From: Comamonas sp. JUb58
GTDB taxonomy: Bacteria > Pseudomonadota > Gammaproteobacteria > Burkholderiales > Burkholderiaceae_C
DNA length: 64,000 nt
Reading direction: 5' to 3'
Assembly (NCBI RefSeq): GCF_004364775.1
Contig: NZ_SOAL01000002.1
Span: 228,736-292,735, forward strand
Shown here: positions 36,380-46,224 of the stretch, piece by piece
Layout: each line of letters opens with the position of its first letter
Numbering within the stretch: position 1 is the first letter of the stretch
Program-made: the position numbers and the translations under genes
The notes under the pieces: generated by a model
What the model was told of the DNA's origin: nothing
Database searches by the model: none
Seen by the model: the letters and a program-made list of their open reading frames with translations, nothing else

Positions 36380-39300
36380 TTAGCTGCTTCCCAGGTTTCC
36401 GGGACCACGACCACCGCCGCCGGGTCCGGAGCCTCCAGGACCGCCGGGGCCAGAACCACCGCCACCTCCTCCGCCCCCGCCACCACCGCCAGGGCCTGAA
36501 CCGGCACCTGCGCAGCACTCACCCCGGCAATGGGGCGTGCACTGTGGCGCCAGGGGCAGTTGGGTGCCGCTTCCTCCGCCAGAACCACCGCCCCAGCCGC
36601 CTCCTCCGCCGCCGCCCCAGCCTCCGCCGCCTCCAGCGCCACCTCCGCCGGTGCACGAAGTGCCGGTGCCGACCAAGCGGCTGTACTGGGAGAACACCAC
36701 CCGGTTCTCTCGCTCGCCGTTGACGCATTCAAACGAGCATTCGGCCGTAGCCCACACGCTGTAGGACGAGCAGCTCGATGCCTTGCTGCTGAAGGTGTTG
36801 GCCAACGCGCGTTGCACAGCGGTGAAGTCGCCCGCCTTGGCACTGGTAAAGCCAATGCCCTTGGGGTGCAGCTTGACGGCAGTCACCCGGTAGGGGATGA
36901 CCACACGCTGCTTGGCTGCCAGCACCTTGGGGATGTCGGCCAAGAACTCGTAGCGGTAGTACTCGTCAGACTGGGGCGGTTTGAAGACGACGTCCTCGGC
37001 CTGGATCAGGCCGTAGTTGGTCAAGGTCAGCTCGCCGGTGTGCTCCTCGCCAATTTGCAGCTCGGGCAGGTTGATGGACAGCGGCTCCAGCAGCACCACG
37101 GGTGCGGGCACCTGGGTCTGGAAGGTCGCCTCCAGGTTGATGTCGTAGACATCAGGGATGGTGGTTTCCGTGACGCTGAAATCAATGCTGATGGTCTGGT
37201 ACTGCAGGTGCACCCGCTCTGTGGTGGTGATGCCCGGGCGCACAAAGATGCGGCCGGTCTTGTCAGAGTGGCGCGGGCCGCTGGCACGGTAGGTGTAGGT
37301 GCCTGGTGGCAGGTCCGTCACGACAGCCTTGCCTTCCGCATCAGTGGTGAGCGTGCGCAGATAGGTGAGCACGGCATCGTTTTGCAGGCGGATGCGCGCG
37401 CCGGCCACACCCTTGATGGGCTGGTTGTCTGCGCCCAGGGTTCCAGTAAACAGGTCTGTGATCTGGAAGCTCACCCCGCCCTGCCCGCTTTGGGTCACGG
37501 CCACCGATACCGGAATGACGCCATCCCCGCTGTTGCCTGCGGTGACGATCAGCCGGTAGTTGTAGATGCCGTCAGCCACATTCTTGCCTGGGCTGGCCGT
37601 TACCTGGATGGGCACCTCGCCGCCCACATCAATGGCACCGATCTGGTTGCCGCTGGCCAGGAACACCCAGGCAGGCGGCGGGTTGCCGCTGTTGTCTACC
37701 AGCTTGACCTGCACATTCTGCGCAGCCACCAGGCCCCGGTTGCCGATGACTACGCTCTCGGTGACGGAGCTTTCTTGTTGCACGCCAGTCTCGATGAACG
37801 TGGGCTTGGCAAACAGATCTGGGCGGGCTTGCACCAGCTTGTAGTTGATGCTGAATGTGCCGCGCGGCGTATCGCCTGAATCGGCTGCAAAGGCGGTGAG
37901 GACGACTGTGCCCGACTCACCTGCTGTCGCGCTGCCGGTGAACTTGATGACCATGGGCACGGAGGCACCGGCTGCGATATTGACGGGCGGGCCTGCATCC
38001 ACGCTGATGCCAGGAGGCAGGCTGCCGCTCGGTTGGTTGGCCGGCACAACGGCCCAGCGCACGCCCTCCACGCCCGTGCCAGCACTGGCTCGCGCTTGGA
38101 TGGTGATGTTGCTCGCAAAATCGCGCGCGGCCGTCAGGTTGTAGCTGGAGAGGTTGAAGCTCAGGCGGTTGATGGTGAAGCGCCCTTGCTCAGCGGTTGC
38201 GGTTTCATCGGGGTGAACCACCGAGACGACATAGGTGCCGTTGTCATTGGCAGCAGGTACAAACTCATAGCGGTAATTGCCGCTCGCATCGGTTGCGATA
38301 TTGATGCGGCGCTTGAAGCCTGCGATATCCAGCACTATGCGCAGCGCAGCATTGGGGATTGGCTGCGCGGTATCGCGGGTGACGGCAGCGCCGGTGATGA
38401 CAATGCTTTGCGCCCCATAAGACAGTGCAGGACTGATGTTGGCCACCGTGCCGGTGTAAGGCGTCTTGGGAACCTCTGGCACGACGGGGGCGTTTTGTAC
38501 GGTCACCACACGGGTGGCCTGCGCGGTCTTGCCTGCGGCTGAGGTGGCCACAGCCTTCAAGGTATAGCTGCCATCGGCTGCCGCGTTGGCAGCCCATTGG
38601 GCGCTGTATGGCGCTTGGGTGGGCGATGCCAGCAAGACATCGTTGGCGTAGATATCTACCTTGGCAATGCCTGCCTGCGCAGAAGCCACGGCGGTGATCG
38701 TGGCCGCGCTGGACAACACCGCATTGGGCGCAGGCGCCACAAAGCTGATGCTGGGTGGCGCGCTGGCATAGGTCACCGTGACCGCTGCACTCTTGGGGCT
38801 GGTGCCGCGCGCATTACTGGCGGTCGCCTCAATCTGGTGTGCGCCTTCGCCCGGCAAGCTGATGCTGGCCGCAAAGCTGCCATTGGCGCCCACTGCTACA
38901 GGTGAACCCGATGCCTGCCCGTTCAAGAACAGCTGCAGCTGCGAGCCCGGCATTGCTGTGCCCGCCACATTCAACTGTGGAACGGCCACGGTCGTACCCG
39001 CCGCTGGCTGGGTGATCACTGGTGCTGCAGGGGCACTCAGATTGAGGCTGAACGGAATATCCAGCACTGCCGCAATGCCATCGGCATCAGTCGCGGTGAT
39101 GCTGAAGCTGTGGTTGCCATTGGGCAACTGGGCAAAGTCCACCAACTGGCTGTGGGTGACTGGGCTGGTCTTGCCATAGCTGCGCTCAAAAATCTGCACG
39201 CCGTTGACGGCAGCCTTAAGGCTGGTGACACCCACGGCACTTTCTGCGCTAACCGCCAACGTGCCAGGCTGGGTAATCGTGACGCCGCCTTCCAGAGCTT

Positions 39301-40690
39301 GGCCAGCAAAGCTGGCGGTAATGGCCGGGCCATTGCCGCCTTGCTTTTGTACTTGCACGGAGCGGGTGGCGGTGTTGCTCAAGCCAGAAGTATTGGTGGC
39401 CTTGGCTTTGAGGGTGTAATTGCCGTTGGGCACTCCCACCAGGGACCATTGCACTTGGTAGGGCGCGGCGCTGAGCAGCGCCAGGCGCTTGTCGTTCACC
39501 AAGATCTCCACATCCCGCAGGCCCTCAGCATCGCTGGCCGTTACCGCAATGGTGGTGTCTTGCTCCACCACCGCGTTTGCTGCAGGTTGGCTGAATTGCA
39601 CCACCGGGCCTTCAGGCGCATAGGCAATGGGCTGGCTGAGCGAGAACTGGTTGGTCTTGTTCTGCGCCGTGCGGAACTGCACATACAGCATCTTGTCGCC
39701 ACCGCCGCTGGACAAGGTGTAGACCACCTTGTTCGGATGGCTTGCCATTGCCTGCCAAGGCAGTGCGTCGCCAAACTGGTCGGATTCCTGGATGCGGTAC
39801 TGCGCTGCCTGCGGGCACTCCAGAACCAGCTCAACATTGCGAACCCGGGTGACATAGCCCTGGGTGGGCGTCATCGTGCAGTTCAGCACCGGCTCTGCGC
39901 TCAGGTAACTGCCATAGTCCACCCCGGTGCTGACGGCATTGCCCTGGCCTGCAGGGTTGCCTACCGCATCTTTGGGGCCGCTGGCATGCCCCCACCAGTT
40001 GCCGCGCGCTTGCACCACGGCAGCGGGCTGGGTGTTGCGCACGCCAAACTGGGTATTGGCCGAAATATCGGATTCAGCGATAGAAGGCGTTGCACCTTGC
40101 TCAGCCAACAGGCCCACATCGTTGTGGGTGATACGCGATGCGCTGATGCTGGGACTACCATTGCCTATCACCCGAATGCCGACGGCATTGTGGCTGAGCT
40201 GCAAGCGGTTGAAGCTGTAAGCACCGCCATGCACGACCAGGCCAGCGCCCCCGTTCATGTAGCTGGGCAAGCCCGCTGTACCACCGGCATAGCGAATCTG
40301 CAGGCCATCGAGTTTGAGGCCAGCCGCAGGCACACCCGCCTCGACCAGCACACCCAACCAATCGCCTGCTTCTGCAATGCCCGGCTGCGGGTTGGTGGCC
40401 GCAATCGCGCTGTCATCGAATTGACTGGTAAAAAGGACGTTGGAGCCAGTCTGCAACTGGTCGCGCACATTGATACCAGCGCCTTCGCCAAATTTAACGA
40501 CAACGCCGTCTGCAATACTGAGCTTGGCATTGCCTGCCGCCAGCGCAACGGCACCGCCTGCCAAGGCGGTGCCTGCCAGTACTAACGCTGCCATGGTTTG
40601 GCTGTGCCTTTTGCTTACCGTGGCCGTCCTGCGGCATATGGAGGCCCACGCTCGGCGGGTGAATAACGGCGTGATATGGGAGAGTTGCAT
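36380..40690 (-). CDS. Giant exported beta-helix / Ig-like / Gly-rich protein
   Basis: The protein has 1436 residues. A long signal region ends AVALAAG (about residue 52). Residues 60-270 look like a right-handed beta-helix (AGLVVHGGAYSFN, VGIRVIGNGSPSIS, VGLLAEQGATPSIA). Residues 360-760 hold several Ig-like domains (VEILVNDKRLALL, VDIYANDVLLASP). Further beta domains follow, with a carboxypeptidase-regulatory-like module near 1130-1180. A Cys-containing stretch (AECSFECVNGER) precedes a poly-Gly/Ser/Pro tail (about 1370-1436). AAGGAG precedes the ATG. It lies 13 bases after the preceding gene and about 100 bases before the RHS toxin gene, so it is probably a surface partner of the toxin. 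Confidence 0.85.
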   Translation of the reverse strand: MQLSHITPLFTRRAWASICRRTATVSKRHSQTMAALVLAGTALAGGAVALAAGNAKLSIADGVVVKFGEGAGINVRDQLQTGSNVLFTSQFDDSAIAATNPQPGIAEAGDWLGVLVEAGVPAAGLKLDGLQIRYAGGTAGLPSYMNGGAGLVVHGGAYSFNRLQLSHNAVGIRVIGNGSPSISASRITHNDVGLLAEQGATPSIAESDISANTQFGVRNTQPAAVVQARGNWWGHASGPKDAVGNPAGQGNAVSTGVDYGSYLSAEPVLNCTMTPTQGYVTRVRNVELVLECPQAAQYRIQESDQFGDALPWQAMASHPNKVVYTLSSGGGDKMLYVQFRTAQNKTNQFSLSQPIAYAPEGPVVQFSQPAANAVVEQDTTIAVTASDAEGLRDVEILVNDKRLALLSAAPYQVQWSLVGVPNGNYTLKAKATNTSGLSNTATRSVQVQKQGGNGPAITASFAGQALEGGVTITQPGTLAVSAESAVGVTSLKAAVNGVQIFERSYGKTSPVTHSQLVDFAQLPNGNHSFSITATDADGIAAVLDIPFSLNLSAPAAPVITQPAAGTTVAVPQLNVAGTAMPGSQLQLFLNGQASGSPVAVGANGSFAASISLPGEGAHQIEATASNARGTSPKSAAVTVTYASAPPSISFVAPAPNAVLSSAATITAVASAQAGIAKVDIYANDVLLASPTQAPYSAQWAANAAADGSYTLKAVATSAAGKTAQATRVVTVQNAPVVPEVPKTPYTGTVANISPALSYGAQSIVITGAAVTRDTAQPIPNAALRIVLDIAGFKRRINIATDASGNYRYEFVPAANDNGTYVVSVVHPDETATAEQGRFTINRLSFNLSSYNLTAARDFASNITIQARASAGTGVEGVRWAVVPANQPSGSLPPGISVDAGPPVNIAAGASVPMVIKFTGSATAGESGTVVLTAFAADSGDTPRGTFSINYKLVQARPDLFAKPTFIETGVQQESSVTESVVIGNRGLVAAQNVQVKLVDNSGNPPPAWVFLASGNQIGAIDVGGEVPIQVTASPGKNVADGIYNYRLIVTAGNSGDGVIPVSVAVTQSGQGGVSFQITDLFTGTLGADNQPIKGVAGARIRLQNDAVLTYLRTLTTDAEGKAVVTDLPPGTYTYRASGPRHSDKTGRIFVRPGITTTERVHLQYQTISIDFSVTETTIPDVYDINLEATFQTQVPAPVVLLEPLSINLPELQIGEEHTGELTLTNYGLIQAEDVVFKPPQSDEYYRYEFLADIPKVLAAKQRVVIPYRVTAVKLHPKGIGFTSAKAGDFTAVQRALANTFSSKASSCSSYSVWATAECSFECVNGERENRVVFSQYSRLVGTGTSCTGGGGAGGGGGWGGGGGGGWGGGSGGGSGTQLPLAPQCTPHCRGECCAGAGSGPGGGGGGGGGGGGSGPGGPGGSGPGGGGRGPGNLGSS

Positions 40691-40703
40691 GGTCTTCTCC
40701 TTC

Positions 40704-43700
40704 TTATGGGTTGACGGTGATCACACCGCTGGTGGCCGGTACAAAGCCGGGGCTGCTGGCTGTGATTTGGGTGGTGCCGGGGGATATGGCGGTGAAGGTG
40801 GCATAGCCGGAGCTACCCGAGTTAGCGGCCCAGTTCACAGTGCCAGTAATCGAACCGACGGATGGGACCGAACTGCTGAAGGTAATTAGACGGTTAGAGA
40901 CCGGGTATTGATTTCCCGACCAATAAGCTCCTGTAACCTGAGTAGATACATAGATGTACGACGCTGTCTGGCCAGAGCTCAATATAGTTGGAACGCTAAC
41001 AAGATTCAGAATCGGCGTGACAGTTTCAGCGGTAATGAAGCCAGCGTCGAAACCTGCGGCAGTCGCTTCGATCTGTGTAGATCCCACATCAACGCCCGTT
41101 ACTGTGATGTAGGCATAGCTCTGCCCCGCAGGAATAGTGACTGTGGCGGATGTCGTGCACACCTCAGATGCTACGCAACGCAAATTTACAGTAACTACGT
41201 CGGCTCCACCGGTCACCACACCATTGATCAACCTCTCTACATAAAACTCCGCGTAGTAGTTATACAGCCCTTTGCCAACGACCAGCTTAGATCCCCCATA
41301 TCGAGTCAGCTTCAACGATTGCGTAGCTGATACCACGGTTTGAACATCAGATTTACCCGTTACAACGCCAGGCACTTCTGCTTCAACCCGATAAGTACCA
41401 ACCGATACTGGTTGAGCAACATAACCAACGTTTGAAGTGCTGCTATCCTTGGCGATGGTCAGTTGAGTGATCAGCGCGCCATTACTATTACTGTTGTATA
41501 TTCCATTAACAACGCCAGCCGGCACCTGCTCTTTGAGCACAACGTTTACCGGCAAGGATTTTCCAGCATATTGATTCTCACTCCAGTATGCACCAGGCAC
41601 CGTCAGTGTAATAAAAAAATTATCACGAATACTGGAGGTCGTACGATTGTTATCTAAGCTATTGAATCTCACCACCGGCAAAATCACGTCCACGGGCATT
41701 GGGGTAGCCGCAACGGCGCCTTCCGCAGTGGCCTCGACTTGAGTCGAGCCAACCTCAACACCTGTGACCGGGATGTAAGCGTAGCTTTGCCACGCAGGAA
41801 TGGTGACTGTCGCAGGGGTCGTGCACACCCCAGGTGTTACGCAGCGCAAGTTCACTGTTACCGGCTCTGCTGCGCTACTCACTACCCCATTGATTAAACG
41901 TTCGACGTAAAATTCCGCGTAGTAGTTGTACAGCCCCTTGCCAACTATCAGCTTAGATCCTCCATATCGAGTCAGCTTGAGCGCCTGTGTAGCTGATACA
42001 ACGGTTTGAACATCAGATTTACCTGTCACAACGCCAGACACGTCTGCTTCAACACGGTAATTGCCAGCAGATGCAGGCTGGGCTATATAACCAGTGCTTG
42101 AAGTGCTGCTATCCTTTGATAAAGATAGCTGTGTGATCAGGGTGCCATTGCTATTGCTGTCATATATTCCAGCAACGATATCTACCGGATCTTTATCTTT
42201 GATTGTTACCTTTATTGGCAACGGTTTTGCTGCATATTGGTTTTCTATCCAATTTGCACCGGGCACAGTCAAGGTGATGGAAAAATTGTCTCGCACACTA
42301 GAGGTTGTACGATTGTTATCTAGACTATTGAACCTCACTACTGGCGAAATCACTTCGACTGGCATTGAAGTCGCTGCCGTGGTGCCATCAGCAGTGGCTT
42401 CGACCTGGGTAGACCCTACTTCAACACCCGTTACTGTGATGTAGGAATAGCTCTGCCCGGCAGGAATAGTGACTGTGGTAGGAGTCGTGCACACCTCGGA
42501 TGCCACGCAGCGCAGATTAACAGTAAGCGGTTCTGCGCCTCCGGCCACTACTCCATTTATTAACCTTTCTACGTAAAGCTCCGCATAATAGTTATACAGT
42601 CCTTTGCCAACGATCAACTTGGTCCCATTTTGTCGTGTTAGCCTCAATGTTTGCGCAGCCGACACCACGGTTTGAACATTCGATTTACCTTCAACAACAC
42701 CTGGCACTCCTGCTTCAATCCGGTAAGTACCAGCAGATGACGGCTGGGCCACATAGCCAGTATTTGAGGTACTGCTATCCCTTGTTATGGATAGCTGTGT
42801 GATCTTGGTGCCATTGCTGCCGCTGTCGTATATTCCACCCACAACACCTATCGGATCTTCATCACTAAGAGATACAGTTAGGTTCAAAAGTTTTGCCGCA
42901 TATTGATTTTCGATCCAATTAGCACCAGGCACGGTTAAAGTGACAGAAAAATTATCACGCACGCTGGAGGTTGTGCGATTGTTATCTAGATTATTGAACC
43001 TCACTACTGGAAAAATCACATCGACGGGCATTGGAGTGGCTGCGGTAGCGCCTTCCGCAGTAGCTTCGATCTGTGTAGATCCCTCTTCGACACCTGTGAC
43101 CGTGATATAGGCATAGCTCTGCCCGGCAGGAATAGTGACTGTGGTAGGAGTCGTGCACACCTCGGATGCCACGCAGCGCAGATTAACAGTAACCGCATCG
43201 GCACCTCCACTTACCACCCCATTAATCAGACGCTCTACATAAAGCTCAGCGTAGTAGTTGTACAGACCTTTGCCAACTATTAGTTTCGAGCCGTTATATC
43301 TGACAAGTCTCAGTGCAAATTTCTGCCGAACATCCACATTCAAAGTTTTGCCAATCAAGCCAGGCGAAGTAATACCGATGGAGGTCTTCCCTTCTGCCAG
43401 CGCCTTCACATTGACCGGCACCGTCGCATAAATCTGCCCCGTAGGCACAAACACCTCCGCCGGACTCACAGCAGCAATCGCCGGATTCTGGCTAACGACC
43501 GATACCGTAATACCCCCCAGAGGAGCGGCCTTGCTCAGCTGCACGCGAACCGTACGGCTCAGCTCTTCATTCATCACCAGGTCTGCAGCAGGGTCAGTGT
43601 TAAGGCTGATGGCGTCCACATTCACGCTGGTCTGGCCGGACTGGTAGCCGGCAGCGGTTGCAGTCAAGGTGGTAGCACCCAGGGCCTTGCCATTGATGCT

Positions 43701-45116
43701 GAAGCTCGCCCGGCTTTGACCCGCAGGGATGAGCACGGTGGCAGGGGCTTGGGCCAGACTGCTTTGGGCTACTGCCAAGCTAACGGTCAATCCGCCTGCA
43801 GGGGCTGGCTCGGTAGCTTCCAAGGTCACCGTGGTGCTGCCCGCAGGCGCCACCACTACGCTGGATGGCAGTACCAGCGCCTTGCCCCGCACGGAGACGG
43901 TAGCCAATGCACTGGCGTAGCCGTCGGCCTGCGCCGTCAAACGGCTGATACCGTCGACCAAGCCAGTCACTTCAAAATTCACGCTCTGTTGTCCGGCAGG
44001 CACCACTAGGCTGCTGGGGGCAGACAGCACGGCCGTGTCCGCGTTGTCCAACCGCACTGCGACATTGCTTGCAGCGGGTGCAGGCAGCGACAAGGTCATC
44101 GGATAGTTGCGGTTGACCCCGACTGTGGGACTGGCAGGTGCCAAGCCCAAGGAAGGCAGGCTGACCACCTCGATGTCGGTTTCCGCCCTGCCCAAAGTGG
44201 CATGGCTGGCAGTGATCTTGGTAGTGCCCAGGCTGCTGGCCTGCACCTCCAGATCGGCGCTGGTTTGCCCCTCAGGCACAGTGACGCGGGTTACGGCTGA
44301 CGCGACCGAAGGAACGCTGCTGCTGACATCGACCAGAATGCCGCCTGCGGGAGCGGGGGCATTGAGCGACACCCGCAGCATGGCCACCACGCCAGGGCTG
44401 AGCTTGAGTCTGGCGGGCTCCAGCGCCAAAGGTGCCTGGCCGATGTGCACCAGACCTTGCTGCACCAGATAAGGGATGCCCACCACGCCCCACACCACCT
44501 GCGAGCGGATGGTGCCCGAGGGCACGGAGATCGCATTGAGCGAATTGCCGTTGGCCGTATTGCCGGTCCCCACGGGTGACGAAGCCAGGTCCATGCTGAT
44601 GGCGGGGCCGCTGTGGTGGTTGATGGCGGTGTTGTTGATAACGGGCGAGGCCGATTCAATCGCCACGCCGCTGCCGTATTCGATAACGACATGGCCCAGC
44701 TGCGTCAGCGCCTGGTTGGTGCCTGCGGTAAAGCGCCATTGCCGCCAGTCACCGGCAGCGGGCGTCGCAGATGCCGAGGTGATCTTGATGGGCAAGCTGG
44801 AGGTGCCCACGGCCTGGAGCGCACCCCGCTTCAAAGTAAAGCTGGCCGCCGCTGCCATCTGGATGGTCACACCGGGCTCAATACTCAGGGTGGCGTTGTT
44901 GTCCACAATCACATCGCCCTGGAAAAGATAGGGCGACTGCGCTGCACGCAGTGTTGTGTTGCTGTTGATCACACCCGTCACTGGCGTTTGTGCCAGAGCC
45001 GACTGGGCTGCACAGAGCAGCATCAGCCAAAGGCCCAGCATCTGCAAGCCCTGCCAGGCTTTGCGTGCCCAGGCCGCAGCTTGGAGCAGTGAAGATGGTG
45101 ATTGTTGTTGGTACAT
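40704..45116 (-). CDS. Giant exported repeat protein with N-terminal beta-helix
   Basis: The protein has 1470 residues. The signal peptide ends AQSALAQTP (about residue 35). The first ~180 residues resemble a short right-handed beta-helix (PGVTIQMAAAASFTLKRGA, ISMDLASSPVGTGN). Residues ~190-590 contain Big/BIg2-like beta units with PAGQ motifs. From about 590 to 1375 there are near-identical units of about 221 residues, each containing KLIVGKGLYNYYAE and VNLRCV. It ends with a short Ig-like domain. GGGGGAA precedes the ATG at 45116; a longer frame to 45476 overlaps the rhodanese gene and is unlikely. It is probably a fibrous surface protein. Confidence 0.85.
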   Translation of the reverse strand: MYQQQSPSSLLQAAAWARKAWQGLQMLGLWLMLLCAAQSALAQTPVTGVINSNTTLRAAQSPYLFQGDVIVDNNATLSIEPGVTIQMAAAASFTLKRGALQAVGTSSLPIKITSASATPAAGDWRQWRFTAGTNQALTQLGHVVIEYGSGVAIESASPVINNTAINHHSGPAISMDLASSPVGTGNTANGNSLNAISVPSGTIRSQVVWGVVGIPYLVQQGLVHIGQAPLALEPARLKLSPGVVAMLRVSLNAPAPAGGILVDVSSSVPSVASAVTRVTVPEGQTSADLEVQASSLGTTKITASHATLGRAETDIEVVSLPSLGLAPASPTVGVNRNYPMTLSLPAPAASNVAVRLDNADTAVLSAPSSLVVPAGQQSVNFEVTGLVDGISRLTAQADGYASALATVSVRGKALVLPSSVVVAPAGSTTVTLEATEPAPAGGLTVSLAVAQSSLAQAPATVLIPAGQSRASFSINGKALGATTLTATAAGYQSGQTSVNVDAISLNTDPAADLVMNEELSRTVRVQLSKAAPLGGITVSVVSQNPAIAAVSPAEVFVPTGQIYATVPVNVKALAEGKTSIGITSPGLIGKTLNVDVRQKFALRLVRYNGSKLIVGKGLYNYYAELYVERLINGVVSGGADAVTVNLRCVASEVCTTPTTVTIPAGQSYAYITVTGVEEGSTQIEATAEGATAATPMPVDVIFPVVRFNNLDNNRTTSSVRDNFSVTLTVPGANWIENQYAAKLLNLTVSLSDEDPIGVVGGIYDSGSNGTKITQLSITRDSSTSNTGYVAQPSSAGTYRIEAGVPGVVEGKSNVQTVVSAAQTLRLTRQNGTKLIVGKGLYNYYAELYVERLINGVVAGGAEPLTVNLRCVASEVCTTPTTVTIPAGQSYSYITVTGVEVGSTQVEATADGTTAATSMPVEVISPVVRFNSLDNNRTTSSVRDNFSITLTVPGANWIENQYAAKPLPIKVTIKDKDPVDIVAGIYDSNSNGTLITQLSLSKDSSTSSTGYIAQPASAGNYRVEADVSGVVTGKSDVQTVVSATQALKLTRYGGSKLIVGKGLYNYYAEFYVERLINGVVSSAAEPVTVNLRCVTPGVCTTPATVTIPAWQSYAYIPVTGVEVGSTQVEATAEGAVAATPMPVDVILPVVRFNSLDNNRTTSSIRDNFFITLTVPGAYWSENQYAGKSLPVNVVLKEQVPAGVVNGIYNSNSNGALITQLTIAKDSSTSNVGYVAQPVSVGTYRVEAEVPGVVTGKSDVQTVVSATQSLKLTRYGGSKLVVGKGLYNYYAEFYVERLINGVVTGGADVVTVNLRCVASEVCTTSATVTIPAGQSYAYITVTGVDVGSTQIEATAAGFDAGFITAETVTPILNLVSVPTILSSGQTASYIYVSTQVTGAYWSGNQYPVSNRLITFSSSVPSVGSITGTVNWAANSGSSGYATFTAISPGTTQITASSPGFVPATSGVITVNP
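41000..43340. repeat. Tandem coding repeats of about 660-670 bp (four copies of the core)
   Basis: The core GTAGTTGTACAG-type segment recurs near 41255, 41918, 42580 and 43250, a period of about 663-671 bp. Each unit encodes KLIVGKGLYNYYAE(L/F)YVERLINGVV and CVASEVCTTP(T)TVTIPAGQSY-like segments. Copies differ by scattered synonymous and amino-acid changes, so they are old enough to have diverged but similar enough to recombine. Confidence 0.85.
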
Positions 45117-45150
45117 GCTTCCCCCGGTATTTCTCATTTTTTGTTTGCGC

Positions 45151-46224
45151 TCATAAGCGTCCACACGGCGCTTGCAGCCGGTGGTTGGCGGTCTGTTGGA
45201 TGGCTGCGGTTTGGGCCACTTGCTGTGCATAGGCCTGCCAGCCGCCGCCCAGCCAATAGGCGGGCAAGGTGGCCATTGCGGTACTGGTCGCACTGGCGGA
45301 ACGGCCCGGTTTGGATGCATCGGCGGTGGGCACCAAGGCCGCTTCGACCTGGACACGCAAGGCATCGCTGACCACCCCATCGGTGATGACCACCAGCGCC
45401 TGGGCGTAGCCCGCATGACTTGCACGCTTGAGCCTGTCTTGGTAGGCCCGCGCAATGGCGGCCACCAGCTTGGCATCGCGCTCTTTGCCTTCCACCTGCA
45501 CAGCTACCAGCTGCTCGGGCGGCACGGGCCACTGGGCCTGGGGCGCACGTTGCATGGCTTCGCTGGCGGCTATCACGGTCCATTGCATGCCCTGGCCCAG
45601 AGCGGCTATCCAGGTCTGCGCGTCCAGGGGCTGCAGCAAGGGCCCGCTCGATGCGGCCCCCACCTGTGCGGCCTGCCATGCGCGGACTCCGCCACGCACT
45701 GCCTGCAACTGGGCAAAGCCTTGTTGGCGCAGCTGACGGCAGGCCTGGTCCACATCGGCGTTATCGAGCCCGGTACCCACCAGCACCACGGGCGTCTGCT
45801 GTAAAAAGCGCTTGCTGGCGATGTCGGACAACTCCAGCTGCAAAGCGCGCGCAATGGGTGCCGCGCGTTGCAGGCTGCGTGGGCGCACATCCACCAAGGT
45901 GGGTGACTGGGCATTGGAGTGGGTTGCAGCAGCCTCGGCAGCGCTGATCCAGCAGGCCTGGTCCAGCGCCAAGGGCGCAGCTTGCACCGGCCATGCCAGC
46001 GCGGGCGTCTCTGTGGTTTGCGCTGCATATTGCGCGGCTGAGCAGCCCAACTCCTTGGACGGTGCAGAAGCCGATTCAGACTCCACCAAAGGAGGGGGCG
46101 CAGTGACTGGCCGCGACCAAGCAGTTGCATCGCCGGCAGTGCCAGCCAAGGCCGCGCCGACCAAGATGGCCAGCGCAGCGTGTGTACCCCAACCGGGGCC
46201 ACACGCCATGGTCTTAACGGCCAT
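45151..46224 (-). CDS. Exported rhodanese-fold protein lacking the catalytic cysteine
   Basis: The protein has 357 residues. The signal peptide is near the N-terminus (HAALAILVGAALAGTAG). Residues ~85-200 form a rhodanese domain: ACWISAAEAAATHS, TLVDVRPRS, and a late QGFAQLQAVRGGVRAWQ. The active-site loop, where C-x4-R would follow the beta strand, reads VVLVGTGLDNADVD, without Cys. A second domain (about 210-330, WTVIAASEAMQ, ALVVITDGVV) follows. GGGAG precedes the ATG, which overlaps the end of the 1721-aa gene by eleven bases. It is probably a structural or binding partner of the giant surface proteins. Confidence 0.75.
   Translation of the reverse strand: MAVKTMACGPGWGTHAALAILVGAALAGTAGDATAWSRPVTAPPPLVESESASAPSKELGCSAAQYAAQTTETPALAWPVQAAPLALDQACWISAAEAAATHSNAQSPTLVDVRPRSLQRAAPIARALQLELSDIASKRFLQQTPVVLVGTGLDNADVDQACRQLRQQGFAQLQAVRGGVRAWQAAQVGAASSGPLLQPLDAQTWIAALGQGMQWTVIAASEAMQRAPQAQWPVPPEQLVAVQVEGKERDAKLVAAIARAYQDRLKRASHAGYAQALVVITDGVVSDALRVQVEAALVPTADASKPGRSASATSTAMATLPAYWLGGGWQAYAQQVAQTAAIQQTANHRLQAPCGRL

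Noticed and set aside
41000..43340. Possible CRISPR-like array because of regular repeats
   Set aside because: The period is about 665 bp, the units are coding and in frame, and there are no short spacers.
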